NCBI GenBank assembly: GCA_030272155.1
Contig: CP126197.1
Location: 2,790,001 to 2,854,000, forward strand
DNA: 64,000 nucleotides
Direction of reading: 5' to 3'
From: Tetradesmus obliquus
Taxonomy: Eukaryota > Chlorophyta > Chlorophyceae > Sphaeropleales > Scenedesmaceae
Shown here one piece after another: positions 1 through 15,082 of this stretch. A program made the translations under genes and the position numbers. A model generated the notes under the pieces. It did no database searches. It was not told the DNA's origin and saw only the letters and a program-made list of their open reading frames with translations. The first letter of the stretch is position 1; each line of letters starts with the position of its first letter.

Positions 1-2991
1 TTGCCACAGTCTGGTTGAGCTGTGGCAGGCGTCTGAACAGCAGCATGATGCATGGTGGAGTGGGGATGGGGTCTGGGATGTAGTGCTGGCGCTTAGGGTG
101 AAGGCTTTGTATGTTGGTGTGCACCAACATATTTGTTCGTTTTGTTTGTTTTGACAAACCTGTCCAGCCTTGTCACCAGCAGCTTGGTGACTGCGCAGGA
201 GTGTGTAGCAACAACATTAGTTGCAGAGTAGCTGTTTGGCTGCTTTTTATCATTCCGCGTTGCTGCTGAGTCGTCTTGGGCTGGGGTTTGTGACGGCGTT
301 TCGTCACCCCGCCTGCTTTCCTGTGTGTCCTGCTGAGCTGGGTTGGAGTAGGCCTCAATTGTTGGCCTTGGTTGCCCACCGCAGAAATACACCAATGTAA
401 GCAGCTACGAACTGTTCTTGGGTATTGCTTTTGAAACCAGAGCGGAGCTCTGGGCACTCAGTGTCCTTCACTTAGGAGGGTAAGTCAGCCTTGTGCTGGT
501 TGACAACAGCTGGGCCAGCAACAACACCAAGCGTTGCCAGCAACCATGGTAACTCACCCAGTACATGCAGCAGCCTGCTAGCCCTGCCTAGTCTGCGGCA
601 GGCTGGCAGAGCCGTGCGTGCAAGTGCAAGTCACAAGCAAGTCTTGTTTGCGGCCACAGCTGCAGAGCTCAAACGCGCCCACAACCACACCACTGCACAG
701 CAGCAGTGTCTTGCACTTGCAAAACAAGAAGGAAGGGTAGTCGGATGGGTAGTTAGTCCGACGTGTCGTCCAGCATCTAGCACTCGATGTCCGTAGTGGC
801 TTCTTCTAGGTCTTGCTCTGACTACGTAGTTTCACAGTCAACTGGACATACTGCTGCTGGATGCTATGATGTATCCCCTCAACAGGCCTCTGTGTTACTA
901 CGACGCTGCTGTGGACGCCACGTCATGGTATGTGGCAGCAAAAACCATCTGTGTGCTGAGCTGTGAGAGTGAATAATGCTACATTGATACCCATGAAGTA
1001 AACTTCGAGGCAGCACACAGTGGCCAGTGCAATGCCTGGGACGAAACACGAGTGCAGCAGGAGTACTGTTACGAGGCTCTACTGGAGCCAATAAGCATGG
1101 TGGACATGGCGAAAACCAACCACTTGCGTGACGTTTCAATTGAGCAAAGCATACCAAATGTTGGCGGGGCACAATCTAGTGAGCAGCAATGTTTGGCGGC
1201 AAATTCGGCGCTGACAGCGACGGAGGACCCATGCCGTCGACATACTCCTGAAACATGATTTAGAACATTCGATGCTTGATGTTAATATTTAAACTCCTGC
1301 CGGTGTTGGCAGGACCGACTTGGCAAAAGTCAGCGACATGCTGTGGCTGTTGCACTGCAATGCAGCAGCCTGATTCTGCTGATGACACAGCAGACCAGTG
1401 CTCTGTCTCTGCAACTGAACCGTATTCTGAGTAGCATCGTCTGTGTGATGAGGCTGGTGACAAGGTGGCCGTCAGCCAGCAGCCAGAGGTCAGCAATCAG
1501 ACAGAGTCCTGCAGACGACGAGTGTTTGCAGCACGTGTGCCAGCATGCACTGCTACATGGCAGAATCCATGCTTTTGGTGCTGCCTTCAAGACCAGAGAC
1601 TGCAGCATCTTGTGTTCGCCAGTGACAGCAGTGCACACTGTTCCTTAAGGCTTTCAAATCTACTCAGCAGCAAAGGGCTGTCGCACCAGAAACAACAGCA
1701 GCAGTGGCAGCCTTACCAGTGCCAAACGTACAGCAGTGCCAGAGGACACTACAGCCTCCAACGGCAGCAGCAGGAGCACATGCAGCATGATGAGAAACAT
1801 CCACTCAGGCCGACGGGCAGCACTTATGTGCATCTGCTGCAAGCGCCGAGTGTTGGCTGGCTTGCTAGCAGTGAGGCAGGTGATCATCATCTCAACCAGC
1901 CAAGCCACTGCAATGATGCAGGCTCGGCTTCAACGCGACTGGCGTGTGTGCGTGTACATGATTTGCTGAACGCCATTGTCGCCAGCAGTGCTGGCTGCTG
2001 CAGTTGCGAGGTCGCCAGCAGCACAGTTGCCATTGAGCTGCGCATGACGTCGCATGTTTGCCTCTGAGTCCTGCCATGCAATTGCCTTGACGGCAGCAGA
2101 CACATAGACATCACCCAGTTGCGTGTGTGTAACCCCTTGCTGGTCACCATCATCATGATCATCATCAGCCCATCAACACCATCGGCCCTTGCTGGTCATG
2201 AGCCACGAGTTTCGTTACACGCCGAGGTTTTGGCACGCGCTGCAGCCGCAAGCAGGCGCAATGGCTCCCTTACCAGCCTGGCGCTGAGCACACATTATTT
2301 GATGCATGCCACAAACGGACATGTATGCAAGGGGAAACGTATGCAAGGGGAAACGTATGCATACATTCTTAGAGGACTCCAACTCCTCAAGGCATGGAGG
2401 TGCCTCTGGGCAGGCCTGGAAGCTGGCACTGTACCCAGGCGCTACCCTTGGGACCAGGCTGCAGTGTGCATGCATATTGCGCAATGCTTTGTAAGCTAGT
2501 CAAAAGAGCGTGCTGAACAAACAAAAACAAGTGCGTGATCCTGATATGGCTATGGTAGGAGGTGTGAAGGCGCATGAGGTATCCTCATCGTCACATACAC
2601 ACCCTCCCTTCACTTACGCGGGTGGCGAGTCCTAACACACCACGCGTAGCTCATTCATTCATTCATGCATGGGTCCTAGTAAGTGTGCAGGCGTGTGCAG
2701 GTGATCATTTGGCGTGCAGACTGCACTTGCCTTCAACATATCTTGGGCCGCCAGGCAATGTACAGTTCAGAGCATTTCGGCATACCACAAACAGCGGCAG
2801 GCGTCTGTGTGTGTTTACCGGCAGCAGCATGACTACGCGGCATACATCTGGCTTGGCCTGGTGGTGGTGAATTCACTGACAGCAGTGCCGGGTAATGGCA
2901 TGCTGCCAGCTGCAGCCGTGTGACATGCAGCGCAAGCGCAGGTTGGGCCTGGTGATGTCTTGTCTACTGGCTGTGCCTTCAGTCGTGTGGA

Positions 2992-3030
<39 letters not shown>

Positions 3031-3268
3031 CAGGCAGCAGGGGTGCTGCAGCTGAATGTCGTTCAGTTGGCAGCAGCTGATGCTGCCCAGACCCCTTGCC
3101 AGGGAGTCGCCCGTGGATGGAATTTGTGGTCAGTGGGTTCAGCATTTGATGTGTTTGCTGCAGAGGGCATTTGAATGTATGACACCAAGCACCTGCTTCA
3201 CAACAGATCTCGCTGTCTTTAGCACAGCACATCAAGACACATCAACTGCTTTGTGAACGGTGCTGCTG

Positions 3269-3393
<125 letters not shown>

Positions 3394-6300
3394 ACAGTGT
3401 GTACAGGCAGGGTCGGGCAAAGGGATTGGTTTTCATACGGTGACCTTGGGGTGATGTGGCGCTGTACAAGTATACAGTGAAGCGCCGACTGCGCAGGGCG
3501 CTGGGACAGGTGGGTGTGCCTGGCAGCTGTATGCTGCTCACTCGTATGCGTCCGGGCGGCGCTACCTGGGCGGTGCGCGCAGGCTTGTAGGTGCGGCAGG
3601 TGATAGTGAAGGGGCACCGGAAGTCTGATGTGTTGCGCGGGTGCTGTTGCCACAGTCTGGTTGAGCTGTGGCAGGCGTCTGAACAGCAGCATGATGCATG
3701 GTGGAGTGGGGATGGGGTCTGGGATGTAGTGCTGGCGCTTAGGGTGAAGGCTTTGTATGTTGGTGTGCACCAACATATTTGTTCGTTTTGTTTGTTTTGA
3801 CAAACCTGTCCAGCCTTGTCACCAGCAGCTTGGTGACTGCGCAGGAGTGTGTAGCAACAACATTAGTTGCAGAGTAGCTGTTTGGCTGCTTTTTATCATT
3901 CCGCGTTGCTGCTGAGTCGTCTTGGGCTGGGGTTTGTGACGGCGTTTCGTCACCCCGCCTGCTTTCCTGTGTGTCCTGCTGAGCTGGGTTGGAGTAGGCC
4001 TCAATTGTTGGCCTTGGTTGCCCACCGCAGAAATACACCAATGTAAGCAGCTACGAACTGTTCTTGGGTATTGCTTTTGAAACCAGAGCGGAGCTCTGGG
4101 CACTCAGTGTCCTTCACTTAGGAGGGTAAGTCAGCCTTGTGCTGGTTGACAACAGCTGGGCCAGCAACAACACCAAGCGTTGCCAGCAACCATGGTAACT
4201 CACCCAGTACATGCAGCAGCCTGCTAGCCCTGCCTAGTCTGCGGCAGGCTGGCAGAGCCGTGCGTGCAAGTGCAAGTCACAAGCAAGTCTTGTTTGCGGC
4301 CACAGCTGCAGAGCTCAAACGCGCCCACAACCACACCACTGCACAGCAGCAGTGTCTTGCACTTGCAAAACAAGAAGGAAGGGTAGTCGGATGGGTAGTT
4401 AGTCCGACGTGTCGTCCAGCATCTAGCACTCGATGTCCGTAGTGGCTTCTTCTAGGTCTTGCTCTGACTACGTAGTTTCACAGTCAACTGGACATACTGC
4501 TGCTGGATGCTATGATGTATCCCCTCAACAGGCCTCTGTGTTACTACGACGCTGCTGTGGACGCCACGTCATGGTATGTGGCAGCAAAAACCATCTGTGT
4601 GCTGAGCTGTGAGAGTGAATAATGCTACATTGATACCCATGAAGTAAACTTCGAGGCAGCACACAGTGGCCAGTGCAATGCCTGGGACGAAACACGAGTG
4701 CAGCAGGAGTACTGTTACGAGGCTCTACTGGAGCCAATAAGCATGGTGGACATGGCGAAAACCAACCACTTGCGTGACGTTTCAATTGAGCAAAGCATAC
4801 CAAATGTTGGCGGGGCACAATCTAGTGAGCAGCAATGTTTGGCGGCAAATTCGGCGCTGACAGCGACGGAGGACCCATGCCGTCGACATACTCCTGAAAC
4901 ATGATTTAGAACATTCGATGCTTGATGTTAATATTTAAACTCCTGCCGGTGTTGGCAGGACCGACTTGGCAAAAGTCAGCGACATGCTGTGGCTGTTGCA
5001 CTGCAATGCAGCAGCCTGATTCTGCTGATGACACAGCAGACCAGTGCTCTGTCTCTGCAACTGAACCGTATTCTGAGTAGCATCGTCTGTGTGATGAGGC
5101 TGGTGACAAGGTGGCCGTCAGCCAGCAGCCAGAGGTCAGCAATCAGACAGAGTCCTGCAGACGACGAGTGTTTGCAGCACGTGTGCCAGCATGCACTGCT
5201 ACATGGCAGAATCCATGCTTTTGGTGCTGCCTTCAAGACCAGAGACTGCAGCATCTTGTGTTCGCCAGTGACAGCAGTGCACACTGTTCCTTAAGGCTTT
5301 CAAATCTACTCAGCAGCAAAGGGCTGTCGCACCAGAAACAACAGCAGCAGTGGCAGCCTTACCAGTGCCAAACGTACAGCAGTGCCAGAGGACACTACAG
5401 CCTCCAACGGCAGCAGCAGGAGCACATGCAGCATGATGAGAAACATCCACTCAGGCCGACGGGCAGCACTTAGGTGCATCTGCTGCAAGCGCCGAGTGTT
5501 GGCTGGCTTGCTAGCAGTGAGGCAGGTGATCATCATCTCAACCAGCCAAGCCACTGCAATGATGCAGGCTCGGCTTCAACGCGACTGGCGTGTGTGCGTG
5601 TACATGATTTGCTGAACGCCATTGTCGCCAGCAGTGCTGGCTGCTGCAGTTGCGAGGTTGCCAGCAGCACAGCCGCCATTGAGCTGCGCATGACGTCGCA
5701 TGTTTGCCTCTGAGTCCTGCCATGCAATTGCCTTGACGGCAGCAGACACATAGACATCACCCAGTTGCGTGTGTGTAACCCCTTGCTGGTCACCATCATC
5801 ATGAACATCATCAGCCCATCAACACCATCGGCCCTTGCTGGTCATGAGCCACGAGTTTCGTTACACGCCGAGGTTTTGGCACGCGCTGCAGCCGCAAGCA
5901 GGCGCAATGGCTCCCTTACCAGCCTGGCGCTGAGCACACACTATTTGATGCATGCCACAAACGGACATGTATGCAAGGGGAAACGTATGCAAGGGGAAAC
6001 GTATGCATACATTCTTTGAGGACTCCAACTCCTCAAGGCATGGAGGTGCCTCTGGGCAGGCCTGGAAGCTGGCACTGTACCCAGGCGCTACCCTTGGGAC
6101 CAGGCTGCAGTGTGCATGCATATTGCGCAATGCTTTGTAAGCTAGTCAAAAGAGCGTGCTGAACAAACAAAAACAAGTGCGTGATCCTGATATGGCTATG
6201 GTAGGAGGTGTGAAGGCGCATGAGGTATCCTCATCGTCACACACACACACACCCTCCCTTAACTTACGCGGGTGGCGAGTTTTAACACACCACGCGTAGC

Positions 6301-6643
6301 TCATTCATTCATTCATGCATGGGTCCTAGTAAGTGTGCAGGCGTGTGCAGGTGATCATTTGGCGTGCAGACTGCACTTGCCTTCAACATATCTTGGGCCG
6401 CCAGGCAATGTACAGTTCAGAGCATTTCGGCATACCACAAACAGCGGCAGGCGTCTGTGTGTGTTTACCGGCAGCAGCATAACTACGCGGCATACATCTG
6501 GCTTGGCCTGGTGGTGGTGAATTCACTGACAGCAGTGCCGGGTAATGGCATGCTGCCAGCTGCAGCCGTGTGACATGCAGCGCAAGCGCCGGTTGGGCCT
6601 GGTGATGTCTTGTCTACTGGCTGTGCCTTCAGTCGTGTGGAGG

Positions 6644-6674
<31 letters not shown>

Positions 6675-6898
6675 GCAGGGGTGCTGCAGCTGAATGTCGT
6701 TCAGTTGGCAGCAGCTGATGCTGCCCAGACCCCTTGCCAGGGAGTCACCCGTGGATGGAATTTGTGGTCAGTGGGTTCAGCATTTGATGTGTTTGCTGCA
6801 GAGGGCATTTGAATGTATGACACCAAGCACCTGCTTCACAACAGATCTCGCTGTCTTTAGCACAGCACATCAAGACACATCAACTGCTTTGTGAACGG

Positions 6899-7064
<166 letters not shown>

Positions 7065-10000
7065 ACAGTGTGTACAGGCAGGGTCGGGCAAAGGGATTGG
7101 TTTTCATACGGTGACCTTGGGGTGATGTGGCGCTGTACAAGTATACAGTGAAGCACCGGCTGCGCAGGGCGCTGGGACAGGTGGGTGTGCCTGGCAGCTG
7201 TATGCTGCTCACTCGTATGCGTCCGGGCGGCGCTACCTGGGCGGTGCGCGCAGGCTTGTAGGTGCGGCAGGTGATAGTGAAGGGGCACCGGAAGTCTGAT
7301 GTGTTGCGCGGGTGCTGTTGCCACAGTCTGGTTGAGCTGTGGCAGGCGTCTGAACAGCAGCATGATGCATGGTGGAGTGGGGATGGGGTCTGGGATGTAG
7401 TGCTGGCGCTTAGGGTGAAGGCTTTGTATGTTGGTGTGCACCAACATATTTGTTTGTTTTGTTTGTTTTGACAAACCTGTCCAGCCTTGTCACCAGCAGC
7501 TTGGTGACTGCGCAGGAGTGTGTAGCAACAACATTAGTTGCAGAGTAGCTGTTTGGCTGCTTTTTATCATTCCGCGTTGCTGCTGAGTCGTCTTGGGCTG
7601 GGGTTTGTGACGGCGTTTCGTCACCCCGCCTGCTTTCCTGTGTGTCCTGCTGAGCTGGGTTGGAGTAGGCCTCAATTGTTGGCCTTGGTTGCCCACCGCA
7701 GAAATACACCAATGTAAGCAGCTACGAACTGTTCTTGGGTATTGCTTTTGAAACCAGAGCGGAGCTCTGGGCACTCAGTGTCCTTCACTTAGGAGGGTAA
7801 GTCAGCCTTGTGCTGGTTGACAACAGCTGGGCCAGCAACAACACCAAGCGTTGCCAGCAACCATGGTAACTCACCCAGTACATGCAGCAGCCTGCTAGCC
7901 CTGCCTAGTCTGCGGCAGGCTGGCAGAGCCGTGCGTGCAAGTGCAAGTCACAAGCAAGTCTTGTTTGCGGCCACAGCTGCAGAGCTCAAACGCGCCCACA
8001 ACCACACCACTGCACAGCAGCAGTGTCTTGCACTTGCAAAACAAGAAGGAAGGGTAGTCGGATGGGTAGTTAGTCCGACGTGTCGTCCAGCATCTAGCAC
8101 TCGATGTCCGTAGTGGCTTCTTCTAGGTCTTGCTCTGACTACGTAGTTTCACAGTCAACTGGACATACTGCTGCTGGATGCTATGATGTATCCCCTCAAC
8201 AGGCCTCTGTGTTACTACGACGCTGCTGTGGACGCCACGTCATGGTATGTGGCAGCAAAAACCATCTGTGTGCTGAGCTGTGAGAGTGAATAATGCTACA
8301 TTGATACCCATGAAGTAAACTTCGAGGCAGCACACAGTGGCCAGTGCAATGCCTGGGACGAAACACGAGTGCAGCAGGAGTACTGTTACGAGGCTCTGCT
8401 GGAGCCAATAAGCATGGTGGACATGGCGAAAACCAACCACTTGCGTGACGTTTCAATTGAGCAAAGCATACCAAATGTTGGCGGGGCACAATCTAGTGAG
8501 CAGCAATGTTTGGCGGCAAATTCGGCGCTGACAGCGACGGAGGACCCATGCCGTCGACATACTCCTGAAACATGATTTAGAACATTCGATGCTTGATGTT
8601 AATATTTAAACTCCTGCCGGTGTTGGCAGGAACGACTTGGCAAAAGTCAGCGACATGCTGTGGCTGTTGCACTGCAATGCAGCAGCCTGATTCTGCTGAT
8701 GACACAGCAGACCAGTGCTCTGTCTCTGCAACTGAACCGTATTCTGAGTAGCATCGTCTGTGTGATGAGGCTGGTGACAAGGTGGCCGTCAGCCAGCAGC
8801 CAGAGGTCAGCAATCAGACAGAGTCCTGCAGACGACGAGTGTTTGCAGCACGTGTGCCAGCATGCACTGCTACATGGCAGAATTCATGCTTTTGGTGCTG
8901 CCTTCAAGACCAGAGACTGCAGCATCTTGTGTTCGCCAGTGACAGCAGTGCACACTGTTCCTTAAGGCTTTCAAATCTACTCAGCAGCAAAGGGCTGTCG
9001 CACCAAAAACAACAGCAGCAGTGGCAGCCTTACCAGTGCCAAACGTACAGCAGTGCCAGAGGACACTACAGCCTCCAACGGCAGCAGCAGGAGCACATGC
9101 AGCATGATGAGAAACATCCACTCAGGCCGACGGGCAGCACATATGTGCATCTGCTGCAAGCGCCGAGTGTTGGCTGGCTTGCTAGCAGTGAGGCAGGTGA
9201 TCATCATCTCAACCAGCCAAGCCACTGCAATGATGCAGGCTCGGCTTCAACGCGACTGGCGTGTGTGCGTGTACATGATTTGCTGAACGCCATTGTCGCC
9301 AGCAGTGCTGGCTGCTGCAGTTGCGAGGTCGCCAGCAGCACAGTTGCCATTGAGCTGCGCATGACGTCGCATGTTTGCCTCTGAGTCCTGCCATGCAATT
9401 GCCTTGACGGCAGCAGACACATAGACATCACCCAGTTGCGTGTGTGTAACCCCTTGCTGGTCACCATCATCATGATCATCATCAGCCCATCAACACCATC
9501 GGCCCTTGCTGGTCATGAGCCACGAGTTTCGTTACACGCCGAGGTTTTGGCACGCGCTGCAGCCGCAAGCAGGCGCAATGGCTCCCTTACCAGCCTGGCG
9601 CTGAGCACACACTATTTGATGCATGCCACAAACGGACATGTATGCAAGGGGAAACGTATGCAAGGGGAAACGTATGCATACATTCTTAGAGGACTCCAAC
9701 TCCTCAAGGCATGGAGGTGCCTCTGGGCAGGCCTGGAAGCTGGCACTGTACCCAGGCGCTACCCTTGGGACCAGGCTGCAGTGTGCATGCATATTGCGCA
9801 ATGCTTTGTAAGCTAGTCAAAAGAGCGTGCTGAACAAACAAAAACAAGTGCGTGATCCTGATATGGCTATGGTAGGAGGTGTGAAGGCGCATGAGGTATC
9901 CTCATCGTCACACACACACCCTCCCTTCACTTACGCGGGTGGCGAGTCCTAACACACCACGCGTAGCTCATTCATTCATTCATGCATGGGTCCTAGTAAG

Positions 10001-10308
10001 TGTGCAGGCGTGTGCAGGTGATCATTTGGCGTGCAGACTGCACTTGCCTTCAACATATCTTGGGCCGCCAGGCAATGTACAGTTCAGAGCATTTCGGCAT
10101 ACCACAAACAGCGGCAGGCGTCTGTGTGTGTTTACCGGCAGCAGCATGACTACGCGGCATACATCTGGCTTGGCCTGGTGGTGGTGAATTCACTGACAGC
10201 AGTGCCGGGTAATGGCATGCTGCCAGCTGCAGCCGTGTGACATGCAGCGCAAGCGCAGGTTGGGCCTGGTGATGTCTTGTCTACTGGCTGTGCCTTCAGT
10301 CGTGTGGA

Positions 10309-10347
<39 letters not shown>

Positions 10348-10585
10348 CAGGCAGCAGGGGTGCTGCAGCTGAATGTCGTTCAGTTGGCAGCAGCTGATGC
10401 TGCCCAGACCCCTTGCCAGGGAGTCGCCCGTGGATGGAATTTGTGGTCAGTGGGTTCAGCATTTGATGTGTTTGCTGCAGAGGGCATTTGAATGTATGAC
10501 ACCAAGCACCTGCTTCACAACAGATCTCGCTGTCTTTAGCACAGCACATCAAGACACATCAACTGCTTTGTGAACGGTGCTGCTG

Positions 10586-10701
<116 letters not shown>

Positions 10702-12004
10702 ACTGCTACAGTGTGTACAGGCAGGGTCGGGCAAAGGGATTGGTTTTCATACGGTGACCTTGGGGTGATGTGGCGCTGTACAAGTATACAGTGAAGCGCC
10801 GGCTGCGCAGGGCGCTGGGACAGGTGGGTGTGCCTGGCAGCTGTATGCTGCTCACTCGTATGCGTCCGGGCGGCGCTACCTGGGCGGTGCGCGCAGGCTT
10901 GTAGGTGCGGCAGGTGATAGTGAAGGGGCACCGGAAGTCTGATGTGTTGCGCGGGTGCTGTTGCCACAGTCTGGTTGAGCTGTGGCAGGCGTCTGAACAG
11001 CAGCATGATGCATGGTGGAGTGGGGATGGGGTCTGGGATGTAGTGCTGGCGCTTAGGGTGAAGGCTTTGTATGTTGGTGTGCACCAACATATTTGTTCGT
11101 TTTGTTTGTTTTGACAAACCTGTCCAGCCTTGTCACCAGCAGCTTGGTGACTGCGCAGGAGTGTGTAGCAACAACATTAGTTGCAGAGTAGCTGTTTGGC
11201 TGCTTTTTATCATTCCGCGTTGCGGCTGAGTCGTCTTGGGCTGGGGTTTGTGACGGCGTTTCGTCACCCCGCCTGCTTTCCTGTGTGTCCTGCTGAGCTG
11301 GGTTGGAGTAGGCCTCAATTGTTGGCCTTGGTTGCCCACCGCAGAAATACACCAATGTAAGCAGCTACGAACTGTTTTTGGGTATTGCTTTTGAAACCAG
11401 AGCGGAGCTCTGGGCACTCAGTGTCCTTCACTTAGGAGGGTAAGTCAGCCTTGTGCTGGTTGACAACAGCTGGGCCAGCAACAACACCAAGCGTTGCCAG
11501 CAACCATGGTAACTCACCCAGTACATGCAGCAGCCTGCTAGCCCTGCCTAGTCTGCGGCAGGCTGGCAGAGCCGTGCGTGCAAGTGCAAGTCACAAGCAA
11601 GTCTTGTTTGCGGCCACAGCTGCAGAGCTCAAACGCGCCCACAACCACACCACTGCACAGCAGCAGTGTCTTGCACTTGCAAAACAAGAAGGAAGGGTAG
11701 TCCGATGGGTAGTTAGTCCGACGTGTCGTCCAGCATCTAGCACTCGATGTCCGTAGTGGCTTCTTCTAGGTCTTGCTCTGTCTACGTAGTTTCACAGTCA
11801 ACTGGACATACTGCTGCTGGATGCTATGATGTATTTCCTCAACAGGCCTCTGTGGTACTACGACGCTGCTGTGGACGCCACGTCATGGTATGTGGCAGCA
11901 AAAACCATCTGTGTGCTGAGCTGTGAGAGTGAATAGTGCTACATTGATACCCATGAAGTAAACTTCGAGGCAGCACACAGTGGCCAGTGCAATGCCTGGG
12001 ACGA

Positions 12005-12996
12005 TTGCACGGTTGCATGCTGGCGTTTTGAAGCACGAAAGGTAGCGAGACGCGAGCATGGCGCTCCTCAGTTTTTTGGACAATGTCGTCATTGCCTTCA
12101 CCATTAGCACTACGAGGTGCAGTACCTGTGCTGGACACATCCTGCCCGACAGCACAACACCCGGGTGACATGACAGCAGCAGTATCTACGTGCATGCGTT
12201 ATTGAACAGACATTCACCATGCAGCAACGGACAAGTGAGGTGTCTGGCAAACTGAAAAAGCATTCACATTATAGGACCCCAGCAGCGGAGCTGGCCTATG
12301 CACCAAACGGCTCTTCAAAACATAACACGGACATTTGCAGAGAGTACCTCCTGATTTTGTCAGAGAAGCATCAGAATAACTGGGCTGTGTACCTCCAAGG
12401 CAGCATAATTAAAGCACAACATGTGAAGCGAAAACCACAAACAAGGAAACAGCCGTACATAAGTTGCAAGGCTGTACCATGGTTCTAATCATTATCTTTG
12501 CCCTTCGTCCTCAACGGCAGAAACATATATGTTTGCACTATATAGTGCAGGACTACCATAAAACCTGTACAATGGCACAGCAAACTGCCCAAGCGCACCA
12601 GCAGTGCGCTGGCAATCTAACCTCTGTAAATGACCCTTTATTCCCTAAGTATTTCTGGCATACATATGAGTATTTGAGCGGCTAAAGGAAAGCAGCAGAC
12701 ATCCTCAGCGAACTTGCAGGACATGCCACATGCCATGCTGTGGCTCATGCCGTGACACAAGCACACCGCATGCACACACAGCATCAGTTATGCATGGGTG
12801 CCACCACTGGCTGTTGCCAGACAGCAGTTCAAACGTTCTCAAGTTCTGCGCTTCATGCGGCGCTTCGCATGCATGATCGCCTGCTGATAGCACATGCACA
12901 ATCCTGCAAACTTCTGTGCGCTTCGCATAGTCCGACAGCGTGTAAGCCCAGATCTGAAACAGCTCATCTTTGACTCAAACATCCTTTATTTCAAAC
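12005..12996. other. Spacer between macrosatellite and first gene
   Basis: About 1 kb of single-copy sequence, locally AT-richer than the genes (for example around 12490-12560). One plus-strand ATG frame of 89 codons (12219-12488) is basic and has no recognisable motif, so I do not call it a gene. The 3' UTR of the downstream minus-strand gene must lie in its right part. An AATAAA hexamer on the minus strand (12985-12990) is 7 nt after that gene's stop codon; no TGTAA was found close by. Confidence 0.6.
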
Positions 12997-14665
12997 TCAG
13001 GCAGAGGAGCACACCACCTCCACAGCGCGGTCGATGTTTCCTCCAGGGTCCCTGACCGTCCAGATGCGCTGCCTGCAGCTGCCGCCGCCTGAAATCAAGC
13101 CGCTTGCAAAAGCAACAGCTGCATCGCGCTGGGCCTTGGGCACCCTGAGGCCTGTGAGGCGGGTGGTGATCTGGGCTGCCGTCTGCAGCCCTGTGACGGC
13201 TTTCGAAACCTTGGCAAAGTCGTCGTGGCTGTTTAGGCGGGGCGGAAGGGTGGACAAGAGTTGTAGGGGCAGCAGCAGCAGCAGCAGCAGCGACGCTTGT
13301 GCAGGTGCGGTGGCAGAGGTGCGTTTGGGTGGTGCGGCAAGGCAAGCATGGTGTGCACCAGCAACAGCATCCGTGAGCTGCTGGCAGCAGAAACACTTAC
13401 ACATTGGCACCGGCAGGCTTTGCCGCCTCAAAAAGAACTGCAGAACGGTTTCCCGAGTGCATTGACACAAACAGCACTCAGCCAGCGCCTCACCAGGGGT
13501 GGCTGTCGGTGCTGTCCAGCGTTAGGTCCTTGGCCAGGTAGGCATTCAGCGCAGCGCTGCTGTTGACCTGTATTGTGGCCACCCCTGCCAGCCTCTGTGC
13601 AGGCTTCCTTTTGCCGCATGCTGCCACATCGCCGAGCTTACAGCCAAACGTGATGTCGCCGATCTCGTTTTGCACGCTGCGGTTGGCTGGCTGGAAGATG
13701 GGGTTGCTGATGAAGGGAGGGTCTGAGTCAACAACATCAATAATGGCAACACCAGTTGCTGTGTTGCCTGAGGCATCCGTGGCTGTGACGGTGACCTATG
13801 CACAGCAGCAGCAGCAGCAGCAGCAGCGCGGCAGCAAAGCAGCAATGCTAGTGAGCACAGATCACCACTGCACTGTGTTGCGAACAGCCTGCTTTCTCAC
13901 TGCCATGAAGGCAACGCCAAGGCCCTTCTTCTGCTGTCTGGTCATACCGCATATAACTTCTGCTCTGTGTAGAAGTGGCAGCTGCTTCACAGGCTGATTG
14001 CACCTGCATTATCTCACATCTAGTCTGGTAAGCACTTACCTTTTGCCAGAAGTAGCTCTTGTCCTTGAAGCCGCGGAACTCCTCCTCAGTGCCACAGTAA
14101 CAGTTATAACACACATAACAGCTATAACACACCAGCACACACGAACCTTTTGCCAGAAGTGGCTGCTGTTCTTGAAGCTGTAGGACTCCTCCTCAGGTGC
14201 CACAATAACATTGATAACACACATAACAGTTGTGACACACAAGCACACATGCACCTTCTGCCAGTAGTGGGTCTTATCCTTGAAGCCGCAGGACTCCTCC
14301 TCTGGTGCCACAGTAACAGTTATAACACGCATACCAGTTGTAACACACCAGCACACACGCACACACCTGCTGCCAGAAGTGGCTTTTGTCCTTGAAGCTG
14401 CAGGACTCCTCCTAAGGTGCCACAGCAACATCCATAACACAACGAACAGTTATAACACACCAGCACACACGCACCTTCTGCCAGTAGTGGGTCTTATCCT
14501 TGAAGCTGCAAGACTCCTCCTCTGGTGCCAGTGTAATGACAGCCTCCGCATAGCCGGGGAAGCAAGGGTCGTTGTCTGTCGCAGGCACCCTGAACTTCTC
14601 ACCATTCTCCGGCATGGTGCTGCTGTGTAACACGATCTGGCCTGCAGGCAGGGAAATATCAACAT

Positions 14666-14697
<32 letters not shown>

Positions 14698-15048
14698 TTG
14701 GTGAGATACAGCAGACAGCACATGGGGCTGCTGCTCAGCGCAATTTTGCTTGCAAGGTGAGATGTCGGAGACAGCACCTGTTGCAGCAGAAGCACCTATA
14801 GAATGAGACAGGTGAAGCACAGCACAGCATTGCTTGCAGGTGAGCGATTGTGCAGTTACCATGCCTAAAACTTTCATATTACAGCATTGAGCACGAGCTC
14901 ACCGACGCTTGTCAGCAGGCGGGGCGGCACTGTGTCTCTGTTCTTGCCAGCGTAGCCGGGGTCCTTGCAGTCCAGGTTGCTGCTGGAGCAGGAGTCGATG
15001 ATCTTGCGGTTCAGCACACAGCTGCCAGGGCAGCAGTCGCCTGCAGCG

Positions 15049-15082
<34 letters not shown>

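Noticed and set aside
1465-2067. 200-codon plus-strand frame in array units 1 and 3
   Set aside because: A nonsense change in unit 2 breaks it and no domain is visible.
12219-12488. 89-codon plus-strand frame starting MQQRTSEVSGK
   Set aside because: Short, no motif, no splice or codon evidence; left as unassigned.
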